From NCBI GenBank assembly GCA_937902305.1, contig CALDHV010000143.1, positions 1 through 13,574 of the forward strand: DNA of 13,574 nt, read 5' to 3'. Both the position numbers and the translations under genes were made by a program. The notes beneath the pieces are model-generated. The model searched no databases. It saw only the letters and a list, made by a program, of their open reading frames with translations, and had not been told where the DNA came from. Source of the stretch: an uncultured Clostridia bacterium (GTDB lineage: Bacteria > Bacillota > Clostridia > Oscillospirales > Acutalibacteraceae). Below, piece by piece: positions 1-7,112 of this stretch. How positions within the stretch are numbered: the stretch's first letter is position 1; each line of letters begins with the position of its first letter.

Positions 1-1374
1 CATCGCGTGCATCAGCAGGAAGTTGCCGGGATTTTCCTCCTGCCCGACCTTCTGCGATACACGCGCCGCCATCGGGACAGCGGACACGCCCGCCGAGCCG
101 ATCAGCGGATTGACCTTGCCGCCGGTCACGGCATACATCAGCTTGCCGAGCAATACGCCGCCCGCCGTACCGACCGAGAACGCGACCAAGCCGAGTGCAA
201 TGATGAGCAGGGTAGTCGGCTGGAGGAAATTATTGGCATTCGCCGTCGCGCCGACCGTCACGCCGAGGAAGATCGTGATAATATTCATCAGCTCATTCTG
301 CGCGGTCTTGCTGATGCGATCCACCACGCCGCTCTCGCGCATCAGGTTGCCGAGCATCAGCATACCGATCAGCGGCGCCGCCGACGGCAACAACAGCACG
401 CATACCACCGTCACGAGGATCGGAAACAGGATCTTCTCCGTCTTCGACACCTCGCGGAGCTGGGTCATCACGACCGAGCGCTCCTGCTTGGTCGTCAGCG
501 CCCGCATAATGGGCGGCTGGATGATCGGCACGAGCGCCATATACGAATACGCCGCGATCGCGATCGCGCCGAGCAATTCGGGTGCCAGCTTGGAGGCGAG
601 GAAGATCGCCGTCGGCCCGTCCGCGCCGCCGATGATACCGATGGATGCTGCCTGCGCCTTCGTAAAGGCGAGTCCGAATAATTCCGCACGCGGAAGCAGA
701 TTAAGGCAACGCGCGCCGAAATAGGTCGTGAAAATACCGAGCTGTGCCGCCGCGCCAAGCAGGAAGCTCTTGGGATTGCTGAGCAACGGCCCGAAATCGG
801 TCATCGCACCGATGCCGAGGAAGATGAGCGGCGGATAAATGCCGAACTTGACCCCCTGGTACAGATACCACAGCAGACCACCTTGGTTAAAATGCTGCCA
901 TTGCAGGCTCACCGTTTCGGCAGAGCCGTCCGCATTCAGCTCCTTGACCAGATACATATTGTTGTTATAGGTCAGAATATACCGCACCTCTCCCGATGCG
1001 GTCACAAAGCTGTGGGCATACTGATTGAGCACATCCTGCGTCACGCCGCGGAACTCGATCTCCGTTTCCGAAACCGGATAGATCTGTGTGTAAGTGCCGT
1101 CGGCATACTGCACGATCTCATCCTCGGTAAAGGCGACCAACGAGTTCTGTTGCGGGTCCATAACGCCGCCCAGCGGCAGATTGACGAGCAACATCCCGAA
1201 CGCGATCGGGAGCAACAACAGCGGCTCAAACTTCTTTTTGATCGCTAAATACAGCAGAAAACACGCGACGGCGATCATAATGAGGCATTTCCATCCGCCC
1301 GCCGCAAAATTGAGCAGATGTGCCAGACCGGAATCGTTCCACAGATCGACGATCGCATTCAAAAACGCTTGCAT
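1..1374 (-). CDS. Na+-transporting decarboxylase beta subunit (OadB/GcdB/MmdB family), 3' end cut by window
   Basis: This is the integral membrane subunit of a biotin-dependent sodium pump. It decarboxylates carboxybiotin and couples this to Na+ export. The 458 visible residues read open to base 1, and by family comparison only about 25 are missing. Motifs fit OadB: GGADGPTAIF carries D252, followed by Y278. The segment from N422 (NPLIGSAGVSAVPMAAR) carries N422, G426, S431 and R438. The spacing matches the residues known in Klebsiella OadB (D203, Y229, N373, G377, S382, R389), shifted by a constant 49. The shift comes from a polar insert near residues 72-160, between the first membrane helices. 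The start ATG has AAGGAGG 9 nt upstream and lies 14 nt after the gamma gene. Oxaloacetate, glutaconyl-CoA and methylmalonyl-CoA pumps share this subunit. The alpha subunit is not in the window, so the substrate cannot be named. Confidence 0.95.
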   Translation of the reverse strand, partial: MQAFLNAIVDLWNDSGLAHLLNFAAGGWKCLIMIAVACFLLYLAIKKKFEPLLLLPIAFGMLLVNLPLGGVMDPQQNSLVAFTEDEIVQYADGTYTQIYPVSETEIEFRGVTQDVLNQYAHSFVTASGEVRYILTYNNNMYLVKELNADGSAETVSLQWQHFNQGGLLWYLYQGVKFGIYPPLIFLGIGAMTDFGPLLSNPKSFLLGAAAQLGIFTTYFGARCLNLLPRAELFGLAFTKAQAASIGIIGGADGPTAIFLASKLAPELLGAIAIAAYSYMALVPIIQPPIMRALTTKQERSVVMTQLREVSKTEKILFPILVTVVCVLLLPSAAPLIGMLMLGNLMRESGVVDRISKTAQNELMNIITIFLGVTVGATANANNFLQPTTLLIIALGLVAFSVGTAGGVLLGKLMYAVTGGKVNPLIGSAGVSAVPMAARVSQKVGQEENPGNFLLMHAM

Positions 1375-1388
1375 TGACTAAATCCTCC

Positions 1389-1745
1389 TTACGCCCGACG
1401 AATACTCCGCACGGCATACTGCGTCCCCATCGGTGCAACCGATGCGACCGCCGCCGAGATCACCGCGACCGTTTCCTCCGGGATGCCGTTTTCTACCTGC
1501 GGCTCGGTCGTCACCGGCGCGGTATTGCCGACGATCGGTGCCGCGACCGACGGTGCAACCGCCGGCGCAACGGGCGCTTGCGTCTCCGTTTTGGCGGTGC
1601 CGGACATCGCCTTGCCGAACAGCTTGATGATCCCCGTCAGCAGTAAAAGCACCGCAAAAACCACCACAAGACCGATCAACACCGTCATACCGGCATCGGA
1701 CAGGATCGACCCCACGGTATTCACTTCACCGGACATAGTCAGCAT
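1389..1745 (-). CDS. Na+-pump decarboxylase gamma subunit (OadG-like)
   Basis: This is the small single-pass subunit that helps assemble biotin-dependent Na+ pumps. The 118-residue product has one strong membrane helix near residues 17-40 (TVLIGLVVVFAVLLLLTG). A flexible Ala/Pro/Val/Thr-rich linker follows, then a C-terminal segment containing EETVAVISAAVAS and ending RSIRRA, as in clostridial gamma subunits. I chose the ATG at 1745 because GAGGGGG (1754-1760) lies 8 nt upstream. The in-frame ATG at 1751 is too close to that site, and the reading frame also extends further upstream to 1844, across the promoter. It is the first gene of the operon, immediately upstream of the beta subunit. A biotin carrier and a carboxyltransferase would be expected further left, outside the window. 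Confidence 0.85.
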   Translation of the reverse strand: MLTMSGEVNTVGSILSDAGMTVLIGLVVVFAVLLLLTGIIKLFGKAMSGTAKTETQAPVAPAVAPSVAAPIVGNTAPVTTEPQVENGIPEETVAVISAAVASVAPMGTQYAVRSIRRA

Positions 1746-1753
1746 AGCCATTT

Positions 1754-1799
1754 CCCCCTCAAAACGGGGCGTTTCTAAAAATGAAAACCAACCCCGCCC
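1754..1799 (-). promoter_or_regulatory. Possible two-state leader structure over the gamma-subunit ribosome site
   Basis: In the minus-strand leader the C-rich block CGCCCCG (1765-1771) can pair upstream with GGGCGGGG (1792-1799). It can instead pair downstream with the G-run of the ribosome site GAGGGGG (1754-1760). The two pairings exclude each other: the first leaves the ribosome site free and the second covers it. This is read from complementarity only; no ligand or regulator is implied. Confidence 0.3.
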
Positions 1800-1815
1800 A
1801 TAATAATTTATTGAC

Positions 1816-1844
1816 ATTATATACCGTTTTTTTCGGAAAATCAA
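1816..1844 (-). promoter_or_regulatory. Sigma-A-type promoter of the decarboxylase operon
   Basis: On the minus strand, a -35 TTGATT (1839-1844) and a perfect -10 TATAAT (1816-1821) are separated by exactly 17 nt. Transcription would start near 1809, giving a leader of about 64 nt before the gamma-subunit start. Confidence 0.8.
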
Positions 1845-1873
1845 CCCCCTTTCTCACATATTGCGATTTATTC

Positions 1874-1902
1874 ATATTTTTTTCATAATATGGTGCTATA
1901 CT
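1874..1902 (+). promoter_or_regulatory. Extended -10 promoter for the LTA-synthase family gene
   Basis: TGC precedes TATACT (1897-1902), giving an extended -10 element. The -35 region is AT-rich and poor. The start codon lies 28 nt downstream, with GGAGG at 1919-1923 and 7 nt of spacing. Confidence 0.6.
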
Positions 1903-1930
1903 GGCGAAAACGTGAAAAGGAGGCGACAAA

Positions 1931-4036
1931 ATGACAAGTGCGGGATGGACAACGCCACTCGGCAGACATTTCTCGGTTTCCACCGATAAACGGCGGCTGA
2001 TCGGCGGCGGTTGCTTCACGGTGCTGCTGTTTGCCTTCGTTCTTTTGCACACGCAGGAGTTCCTGCAGGAGTATGTCCCGTGCGGCACGCTCCTCTTTTG
2101 CCTCACCCTGCTCTCCTGCGGCATACTCGGGGCGCTGACGGTGCTTTGCTGGCGTTGTGACGAAAAAGCCAGCCGCATCATTTCCGTTGTCGTTTTCTGT
2201 TTGCTCCCGATCGTAGCCATGACCATGGTCGAATGCTTAAACGGCGTTTTCACCTGGGATTGGAGCTTTCAGACGCTGTTGCTCAACTACATATTGTATT
2301 TCTTATTTTATGGATTTGTATATGTCTTATCCGGCAGTCTGCGTTTGCCGATGCTGATCGTCAATCCCCTGTTTTTCGTGCTGGCACTTGCCAATTTCTA
2401 TGTCAAGGCATTCCGCGGCACACCGCTTGTCCCCATTGATATTGTCAGCGCCAAAACCGCCGCCAATGTCGCCGCGGCATACGATTTTTCGTTCAATTAT
2501 CAAGTGGTCATCGCGGTGGTATTGCTGGCATTTCTCGAGATCGCGGCATATAAGCTCCGCACCCCCGCCGCCGATACCGTCATTAAGATCGCCCTGCGTG
2601 CTTTTTTCGGCACACTCATCGTGTGCGTGGTCGGGTTGTATGTCTTTACCGACGCCTACGCCGACGCGGGGCTCAAGCCAGACTACTGGAACCAGTCCCG
2701 CGGCTACCGCAACACCGGCGTGGTACTCAATTTCTGCCTCAATACCAAGTATCTCTTTGTCAGCCGACCTGCCGGCTATGACCCCGATGAGGTGGAGCAG
2801 ATCGTGTCCGCCGGGGACGACGGTGAGCCGACCGGGACACAGACCCCAAATATCATTTGCATTATGAATGAATCCCTCGCCGATCTCGGCGTGCTCGGGG
2901 ACGTAAAAACCAACATCGACTATATGCCGTTCCTGCACAGTTTGACCGAAAATACCGTGCGTGGCAATCTGTATGTCCCGGTCATCGGCTCCGGTACGAG
3001 CAATACCGAGTTTGAGTTCCTGACCGGCGCATCAACCTCGTTCTTCCCCGCCGGGAGCAACGCCTTTATGCTGTATGTCAAAAATCCCATTCCGTCGCTC
3101 ACGCGTACACTCGGGCGGCAGGGATATGGCGGTATCGCGTTCCATCCCTACTACTCCAGCGGGTGGAACAGGGTAAATGTGTACAACTATATGGGCTTTT
3201 CGCGTTTTTCCTCTATCACCTCGGTCATCGACCGTTCGGTGCTGATGGGATACCAGAACAGCGGCTTTGATGAAAAGGTATTAGAACAGCTCGCAGAGGA
3301 AGCGTACCCGGGACAATCGGTGCTGTTGCGCCGCTATGTCAGCGACAGCTATAATTACCGCAAGGTCATCGAGATGTACGAAAAGCGCGACCTGGATGAG
3401 CCGTTCTTTATGTTCAACGTCACGATGCAAAATCACGGCGGCTACACCGAGCAGGCGGACAATTTTACGCAGGAGGTCTATGCCCTCGGTGAAAACGGCA
3501 ATCCCCTCAATGTCCCCAAAACTAACCAATATCTCTCGCTGATCAAACGCTCCGATGACGCTTTCCGGGAGCTGATCGACTATTTCTCCGTGCAAGAGGA
3601 ACCGACGGTCATTTGCCTGTTCGGCGACCATCAACCGAATATTGAGGAGTCCTATATCGCCGACCTGCTCGGGGTCAATTCGCTCTACACGCTGTCCGAC
3701 GAGCAGGAGCAAAAGCGATACATCACCCCGTTCTATATTTGGGCAAACTACCCCATTGAGGAGCAGTATATCGAACGCTTGAGCGTCAACTTCCTGTCCT
3801 CCTATTTGATGAAGACCGCCGGTGTGCAAACAACACCCTTTAGCCGCTATCTGTTGCGCCTGAGCGAAACCGTTCCGGTCATTGACAATATCGGCATCAT
3901 CGACAAGGACGGCAATCACTATAAGGACGCCGGCAATTCCCCCTACTCCACTCTGCTCAAGCAATATGAAAAAGTCATATATCAAATGATATTCGATAGC
4001 GAAAACCGCAAGGACACGTTGTTCACGCCGGAGTAA
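1931..4036 (+). CDS. LTA synthase family membrane sulfatase / phosphoglycerol transferase
   Basis: This is a membrane-anchored enzyme of the LtaS/MdoB alkaline-phosphatase superfamily, which moves glycerol-phosphate units outside the cell, for example to lipoteichoic acid or related glycopolymers. The 701-residue protein has about 6-7 predicted membrane helices in residues 20-240, against five in typical LtaS. An extracellular catalytic domain follows from about residue 305. Candidate active-site residues can be matched to LtaS: E314 (MNESLADL), nucleophile T356 (GTSNTEF), W412 and R414 (GWNR), H502 (MQNHGGY), and D566/H567 (GDHQP). So both the metal site and the glycerol-phosphate pocket look intact. 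The ATG follows GGAGG by 7 nt. No terminator is seen before the YitT gene, so read-through is possible. The exact polymer made cannot be told from sequence; a stand-alone role as in multi-LtaS clostridia is plausible. Confidence 0.88.
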   Translation: MTSAGWTTPLGRHFSVSTDKRRLIGGGCFTVLLFAFVLLHTQEFLQEYVPCGTLLFCLTLLSCGILGALTVLCWRCDEKASRIISVVVFCLLPIVAMTMVECLNGVFTWDWSFQTLLLNYILYFLFYGFVYVLSGSLRLPMLIVNPLFFVLALANFYVKAFRGTPLVPIDIVSAKTAANVAAAYDFSFNYQVVIAVVLLAFLEIAAYKLRTPAADTVIKIALRAFFGTLIVCVVGLYVFTDAYADAGLKPDYWNQSRGYRNTGVVLNFCLNTKYLFVSRPAGYDPDEVEQIVSAGDDGEPTGTQTPNIICIMNESLADLGVLGDVKTNIDYMPFLHSLTENTVRGNLYVPVIGSGTSNTEFEFLTGASTSFFPAGSNAFMLYVKNPIPSLTRTLGRQGYGGIAFHPYYSSGWNRVNVYNYMGFSRFSSITSVIDRSVLMGYQNSGFDEKVLEQLAEEAYPGQSVLLRRYVSDSYNYRKVIEMYEKRDLDEPFFMFNVTMQNHGGYTEQADNFTQEVYALGENGNPLNVPKTNQYLSLIKRSDDAFRELIDYFSVQEEPTVICLFGDHQPNIEESYIADLLGVNSLYTLSDEQEQKRYITPFYIWANYPIEEQYIERLSVNFLSSYLMKTAGVQTTPFSRYLLRLSETVPVIDNIGIIDKDGNHYKDAGNSPYSTLLKQYEKVIYQMIFDSENRKDTLFTPE

Positions 4037-4045
4037 TTATTCATA

Positions 4046-4074
4046 TTGCGCGATCCCGCGTTGCATGGTATAAT
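4046..4074 (+). promoter_or_regulatory. Extended -10 promoter for the YitT gene
   Basis: A -35-like TTGCGC (4046-4051), a 17-nt spacer and a perfect TATAAT (4069-4074) preceded by TGG form a convincing extended -10 promoter. It lies in the 69-nt gap after the LTA-synthase gene. Confidence 0.75.
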
Positions 4075-4105
4075 GGATGTACCTTGTTTGCATTTGGAGG
4101 ACACA

Positions 4106-5020
4106 ATGATGGTTAAAAAAGCAGTTTCCTACGGTATGATCGTGTTGGCGGCGGCGGTCGCCGCGTTGAGCTATGTCATTTTGATATTGCCGAACTCCTT
4201 CGCTCCCTCCGGCGTCAACGGACTGTGCACGATCATTCAAAAGGTATTTGGCATCAACATCGGCTATATGAGCGTGCTGATCAATATCCCGCTTGCGATC
4301 CTTATTTTTTTCAAGGTGAGCCGCTCTCTTGCGATACGCAGTATGGTATATGTCGGTGTTTTTTCCGTAGGGCTGATATTGCTGGAGAAAATCGACCTGA
4401 CGGATTTTCGGTATTACACGGAAAACGGCACCAGCCGGATCCTTGCTCCGCTGATCGCCGGTATTATTATGGGGTGTATTTATACGATCCTCATACGCAC
4501 CGGTACCTATACCGGAGGCACCGATTTCATCTCCGCGCTCGTACACGCTAAGCACCCGCAAAAATCCGTTTTTTACATTTCTTTTATCCTCAACTCCATT
4601 GTGGCGTTGCTGAGCTATATCGTTTACGGCTACCAGATCGAGCCGGTCTTTTTATCTATCGTATATAGCTTTGCCTCCACGACGATCGCGGACAGAGCTA
4701 TGCGGTCGGGGCGCAGTGCTATGCGGTTTGTCATCATTACCAATCACGGAGAGGAGATCGCGGCGGATATTATTCGATTATTGCACCATTCCGCTACGAT
4801 CATTGAATCGGAGGGCGCTTTCAGCCGCAAAAAGACCAACACCCTCATCTGCATCGTGAATAACGGACAAATCAACTTGCTGTATGAGATTTTGCAAAAG
4901 TACCCCGGTACTTTTGCCACCTGCGACCCGGTCAGCGAAATTATCGGGAACTTCAAAAAGCTGGATAAGAACGGAAACAAAAACCGCGAAATATTTGATC
5001 AGGGAGATCATCAGTTATAA
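4106..5020 (+). CDS. YitT family membrane protein with C-terminal DUF2179 domain
   Basis: The 304-residue protein has the usual YitT layout. About five hydrophobic helices occupy residues 8-195, with the family motif GGTD at 137-140 (TYTGGTDFIS). A cytosolic DUF2179 ligand-binding-like domain follows near residues 205-285 and includes a TIIESEGAFSRKK segment. Family members are common in Firmicutes in several copies. Their transport or other role is not established, so none is assigned. GGAGG (4096-4100) lies 5 nt before the ATG at 4106 and 8 nt before the adjacent ATG at 4109; either could be used. The frame is open further upstream, but that extension would cross the promoter. The C-terminal tail (about residues 287-304) is polar and low in complexity. 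A strong terminator follows 13 nt after the stop. Confidence 0.88.
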   Translation: MMVKKAVSYGMIVLAAAVAALSYVILILPNSFAPSGVNGLCTIIQKVFGINIGYMSVLINIPLAILIFFKVSRSLAIRSMVYVGVFSVGLILLEKIDLTDFRYYTENGTSRILAPLIAGIIMGCIYTILIRTGTYTGGTDFISALVHAKHPQKSVFYISFILNSIVALLSYIVYGYQIEPVFLSIVYSFASTTIADRAMRSGRSAMRFVIITNHGEEIAADIIRLLHHSATIIESEGAFSRKKTNTLICIVNNGQINLLYEILQKYPGTFATCDPVSEIIGNFKKLDKNGNKNREIFDQGDHQL

Positions 5021-5032
5021 TTCGTTAGCATA

Positions 5033-5080
5033 ATAAAACACGAGCGGATGCGTGAGAAAACGCATCCGCTCGTGTTTTAT
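5033..5080. terminator. Two-way terminator between convergent genes
   Basis: Perfect 21-bp inverted repeat (arms 5033-5053 and 5060-5080, loop GAGAAA). The stem has a GC-rich core, with A-rich and T-rich ends that supply a U-tract on either strand. It closes the YitT gene on the plus strand and the lipoprotein gene on the minus strand. The minus-strand stop codon (5077-5079) lies inside the stem. Confidence 0.93.
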
Positions 5081-5598
5081 GTCGTTTCGGAAACGAACTT
5101 GACGACCTCGGTAAAGGTTGCGTTGAGCTGTTGATCGGGCACCACCAATGAGGACGGGAAGCCGCTGTCCGGGTCAAAGGTCAGCGTATAGGTCATTCCG
5201 TCCACTGTTCGGCTGACTGCATAGCCATTCGGCAAGCCCTCCCCCTGCATCAGCGCCCGCACATCATTGCTGACCTCCAGCAGACTTTTCATCAGTGCAC
5301 TTTCCGGCACACGCTCCGGGTCAACATCGACCGTCACATCTCCCATCTGCACCGTCATCTGTTCACCGTTCCAGCCGAGCGTGATCCCCGCGAGCGTTTT
5401 CGGCGCGGAAAATGCCAATGTCAGTCCTCCGTCGTCTCCGACATCCAGCTTGCCCTCCAGCGATTGTTCGCCGTAGGCGATGGCAACCCGCGCAGAAAAG
5501 CCCCCCGTGATCGGCAAAACGGTACCACCTCTTTTGCCGCAGGCAGTCAGCGTGACAAGTAACAGAACGGGCAATAAAAAAGCGCAAAACCGTTTCAT
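5077..5598 (-). CDS. Small lipoprotein of unknown function
   Basis: The 173-residue product starts with a lipoprotein signal peptide: MKRF, a hydrophobic stretch at residues 5-16, then lipobox LTAC with C20 as the lipid-attached cysteine. The rest reads as alternating beta-strand segments (for example LEGKLDVGDDGGLTLAFS and VDGMTYTLTFDPDSGFP), with an amphipathic stretch near residues 100-118. This is reminiscent of clostridial lipoproteins with a LolA-like concave sheet, but I recognise no specific family and infer no function beyond a surface lipoprotein. The start has GAGG 8 nt upstream, and this ribosome site overlaps the stop of the NnrD gene (11-nt gap), so the two are almost certainly co-transcribed. 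It is the last gene of the unit; its stop codon sits in the terminator stem. Confidence 0.75.
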   Translation of the reverse strand: MKRFCAFLLPVLLLVTLTACGKRGGTVLPITGGFSARVAIAYGEQSLEGKLDVGDDGGLTLAFSAPKTLAGITLGWNGEQMTVQMGDVTVDVDPERVPESALMKSLLEVSNDVRALMQGEGLPNGYAVSRTVDGMTYTLTFDPDSGFPSSLVVPDQQLNATFTEVVKFVSETT

Positions 5599-5609
5599 CA
5601 GGAAAACCT

Positions 5610-6506
5610 CTATTTCTCCATATTCTGAAACAGACTTCCTAATTCCTCGATCATATCCGACGGGAGCATCGCGTGCTGTGAATGCTTAGCCGCGGCAAGG
5701 TCTCCCGCCGCGCCGTGCAGGTACACACCGCACGCCGCCGCATCGCGGGCATCCATCCCCTGCGCCAAAAACGCGCCGATCATACCCGCCAGCACATCAC
5801 CGCTACCGCCGGTCGCCATACCGGGATTGCCGGTCGGATTGACCAACAGCGGTTGTCCGGGGGCGGCAATGACCGTCCGATACCCTTTCAGCACCGTCAC
5901 AACGCCGTATTGCTCCGCAAAGCGGGAGGCAAGCTCCTCGCGGTGCGCCTGCACCTCGCCCACAGGCATTTGCATCAACCGCGCCATTTCGCCGGGGTGC
6001 GGCGTGAGGATCAGAGGAAAAGCAACCGTTTCCTCTGTCAATATATGCGGAGAAATAACATTTATGCCATCGGCATCCAGCACCGCCGGACAGCGGCGCT
6101 CACGCAAAAGGCGCTCCACCACCGTCGCGGCGTCAACCTCCGCGCCAAGCCCGCATCCGATGACGGCGGCATCGGCACACAACAACCTCCCGCGCAAACC
6201 CTCGGTCGCGGCGACTGAAAATCCGCCGGCGGCGGTCTCCGCCACGGGTGCAAAGATCGCCTCGGGGACAGCCGAAGCGATCAACGGATACACCGAGCGT
6301 GGCACGGCGGCATCCAATAAGCCGACGCCGCAACGCAAGGCGGCGCTCGCACACATCAGCGCCGCACCCGCCATACCGTATTTGCCACATACCGTCAGCA
6401 GGCGACCGTAGGTTCCCTTATGGCTGTCCGCCTGACGCGGCGCAAATCGAGTATGCACCCATTCCGCCGTCAGTATTTGCGCACCTGCCGTACTCTTATT
6501 CATCAT
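5610..6506 (-). CDS. nnrD: ADP-dependent NAD(P)H-hydrate dehydratase (stand-alone NnrD)
   Basis: This enzyme repairs hydrated NADH and NADPH, using ADP or ATP to dehydrate the S form. It belongs to the ribokinase-like fold. The 298-residue protein shows the N-terminal KGTYGRLLTVCG segment (30-41) with the following GMAGAA, then TPHPGEMARL (168-177). The nucleotide/catalytic signature NPTGNPGMATGGSGDVLAG spans 223-241, with catalytic D237. Its length fits the single-domain form, as in Bacillus YxkO. The NAD(P)HX epimerase domain that E. coli fuses to its N-terminus is absent here and must be encoded elsewhere if present. The ATG pair at 6506 follows GAGGA by about 8 nt, and that ribosome site overlaps the stop of the upstream gene (10-nt gap). 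Confidence 0.93.
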   Translation of the reverse strand: MMNKSTAGAQILTAEWVHTRFAPRQADSHKGTYGRLLTVCGKYGMAGAALMCASAALRCGVGLLDAAVPRSVYPLIASAVPEAIFAPVAETAAGGFSVAATEGLRGRLLCADAAVIGCGLGAEVDAATVVERLLRERRCPAVLDADGINVISPHILTEETVAFPLILTPHPGEMARLMQMPVGEVQAHREELASRFAEQYGVVTVLKGYRTVIAAPGQPLLVNPTGNPGMATGGSGDVLAGMIGAFLAQGMDARDAAACGVYLHGAAGDLAAAKHSQHAMLPSDMIEELGSLFQNMEK

Positions 6507-6516
6507 CGTGTTTTCC

Positions 6517-7053
6517 TCAACCGTGCAAGCTTTTCCCGGTGCCGAACAGTGCCCGGTCGGTCTCCATACGCACCGGCGCCTGCAAACCGCCGTACAGTGC
6601 TTTCAGCACACGCTCGGTCGGCATAAACACGACCAGCGTTGCGCCGTTTTTCTTACTGTGATAAGTGAAATACCACAGCTCGTTCTCCCTATCCGATGGA
6701 GCGGCGATCACCACCCGCCCGAACTGTGAGCGATTGATCGCGCCGCGCTGATACGGCAACAGCGTCTCGATCTTATGCCCGGCCACTGAAACGATGCGCT
6801 TGCGCTTACGTTTGGAAATGATCAAGTCAATGTCAATATCCCCGTTGGTGACGCAATATTCATATTCCTTATTCTGCGATGTGATAAGCCACCATGCGCC
6901 GTATCCGACGCCAACCGCCACAAAAGGAAATACCGGCGGCAATTTCCAACTGAATATCATCACCGCCAGCGCGACCAGCACCGTGGCGACAATAATCATA
7001 ACCTCGCCAAACGATTTTTTCTTCTTTACAATCTGTTCAAAAAAAGTGTCCAC
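6517..7053 (-). CDS. Two-helix membrane protein of unknown function (DUF6106-like)
   Basis: The 178-residue protein has a short basic N-terminus (KKKK at 10-13) and two membrane helices near residues 17-35 and 39-57. A soluble cytosolic domain with a striking segment EYEYCVTNGDIDIDLIIS (63-80) follows, then a basic KRKRKR block (81-86). The layout suggests a small PH- or beta-sandwich-like domain beneath the membrane. Similar clostridial proteins are listed, as far as I recall, under DUF6106; no function is known to me. I chose the GTG at 7053 because GGGAGG lies about 7 nt upstream. The longer in-frame ATG start near 7116 would run through the hairpin and overlap the upstream gene's end. It lies between the dockerin gene and nnrD in one run of minus-strand genes. 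Confidence 0.72.
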   Translation of the reverse strand: MDTFFEQIVKKKKSFGEVMIIVATVLVALAVMIFSWKLPPVFPFVAVGVGYGAWWLITSQNKEYEYCVTNGDIDIDLIISKRKRKRIVSVAGHKIETLLPYQRGAINRSQFGRVVIAAPSDRENELWYFTYHSKKNGATLVVFMPTERVLKALYGGLQAPVRMETDRALFGTGKSLHG

Positions 7054-7076
7054 GTCAATACCTCCCAAAACAGGTT

Positions 7077-7108
7077 TTTCCTGCCCGTGCCGAAGCACGG
7101 GCAGGAAA
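7077..7108 (-). other. UUCG-capped hairpin without U-tract, between co-directional genes
   Basis: Core arms 7081-7090 and 7095-7104 enclose a 4-nt loop that reads UUCG on the minus strand with a C-G closing pair, a very stable tetraloop. A/T bases extend the pairing to about 14-15 bp. On the minus strand the stem is followed by AAAACC rather than U residues, so it is not a classic terminator. It may act as a 3'-end stabiliser, a processing site or a partial attenuator between the dockerin gene and the downstream membrane-protein gene. Confidence 0.6.
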
Positions 7109-7112
7109 AGCA

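Noticed and set aside
7..724. Two overlapping plus-strand open frames opposite the decarboxylase beta gene
   Set aside because: The minus-strand frame is plainly OadB-like with all key residues. The plus-strand products are low in complexity and have no ribosome site.
3281..3985. A 234-codon minus-strand open frame inside the LTA-synthase gene
   Set aside because: It lies wholly inside a well-supported gene on the other strand, has no family signature, and reflects GC-rich third-position bias.
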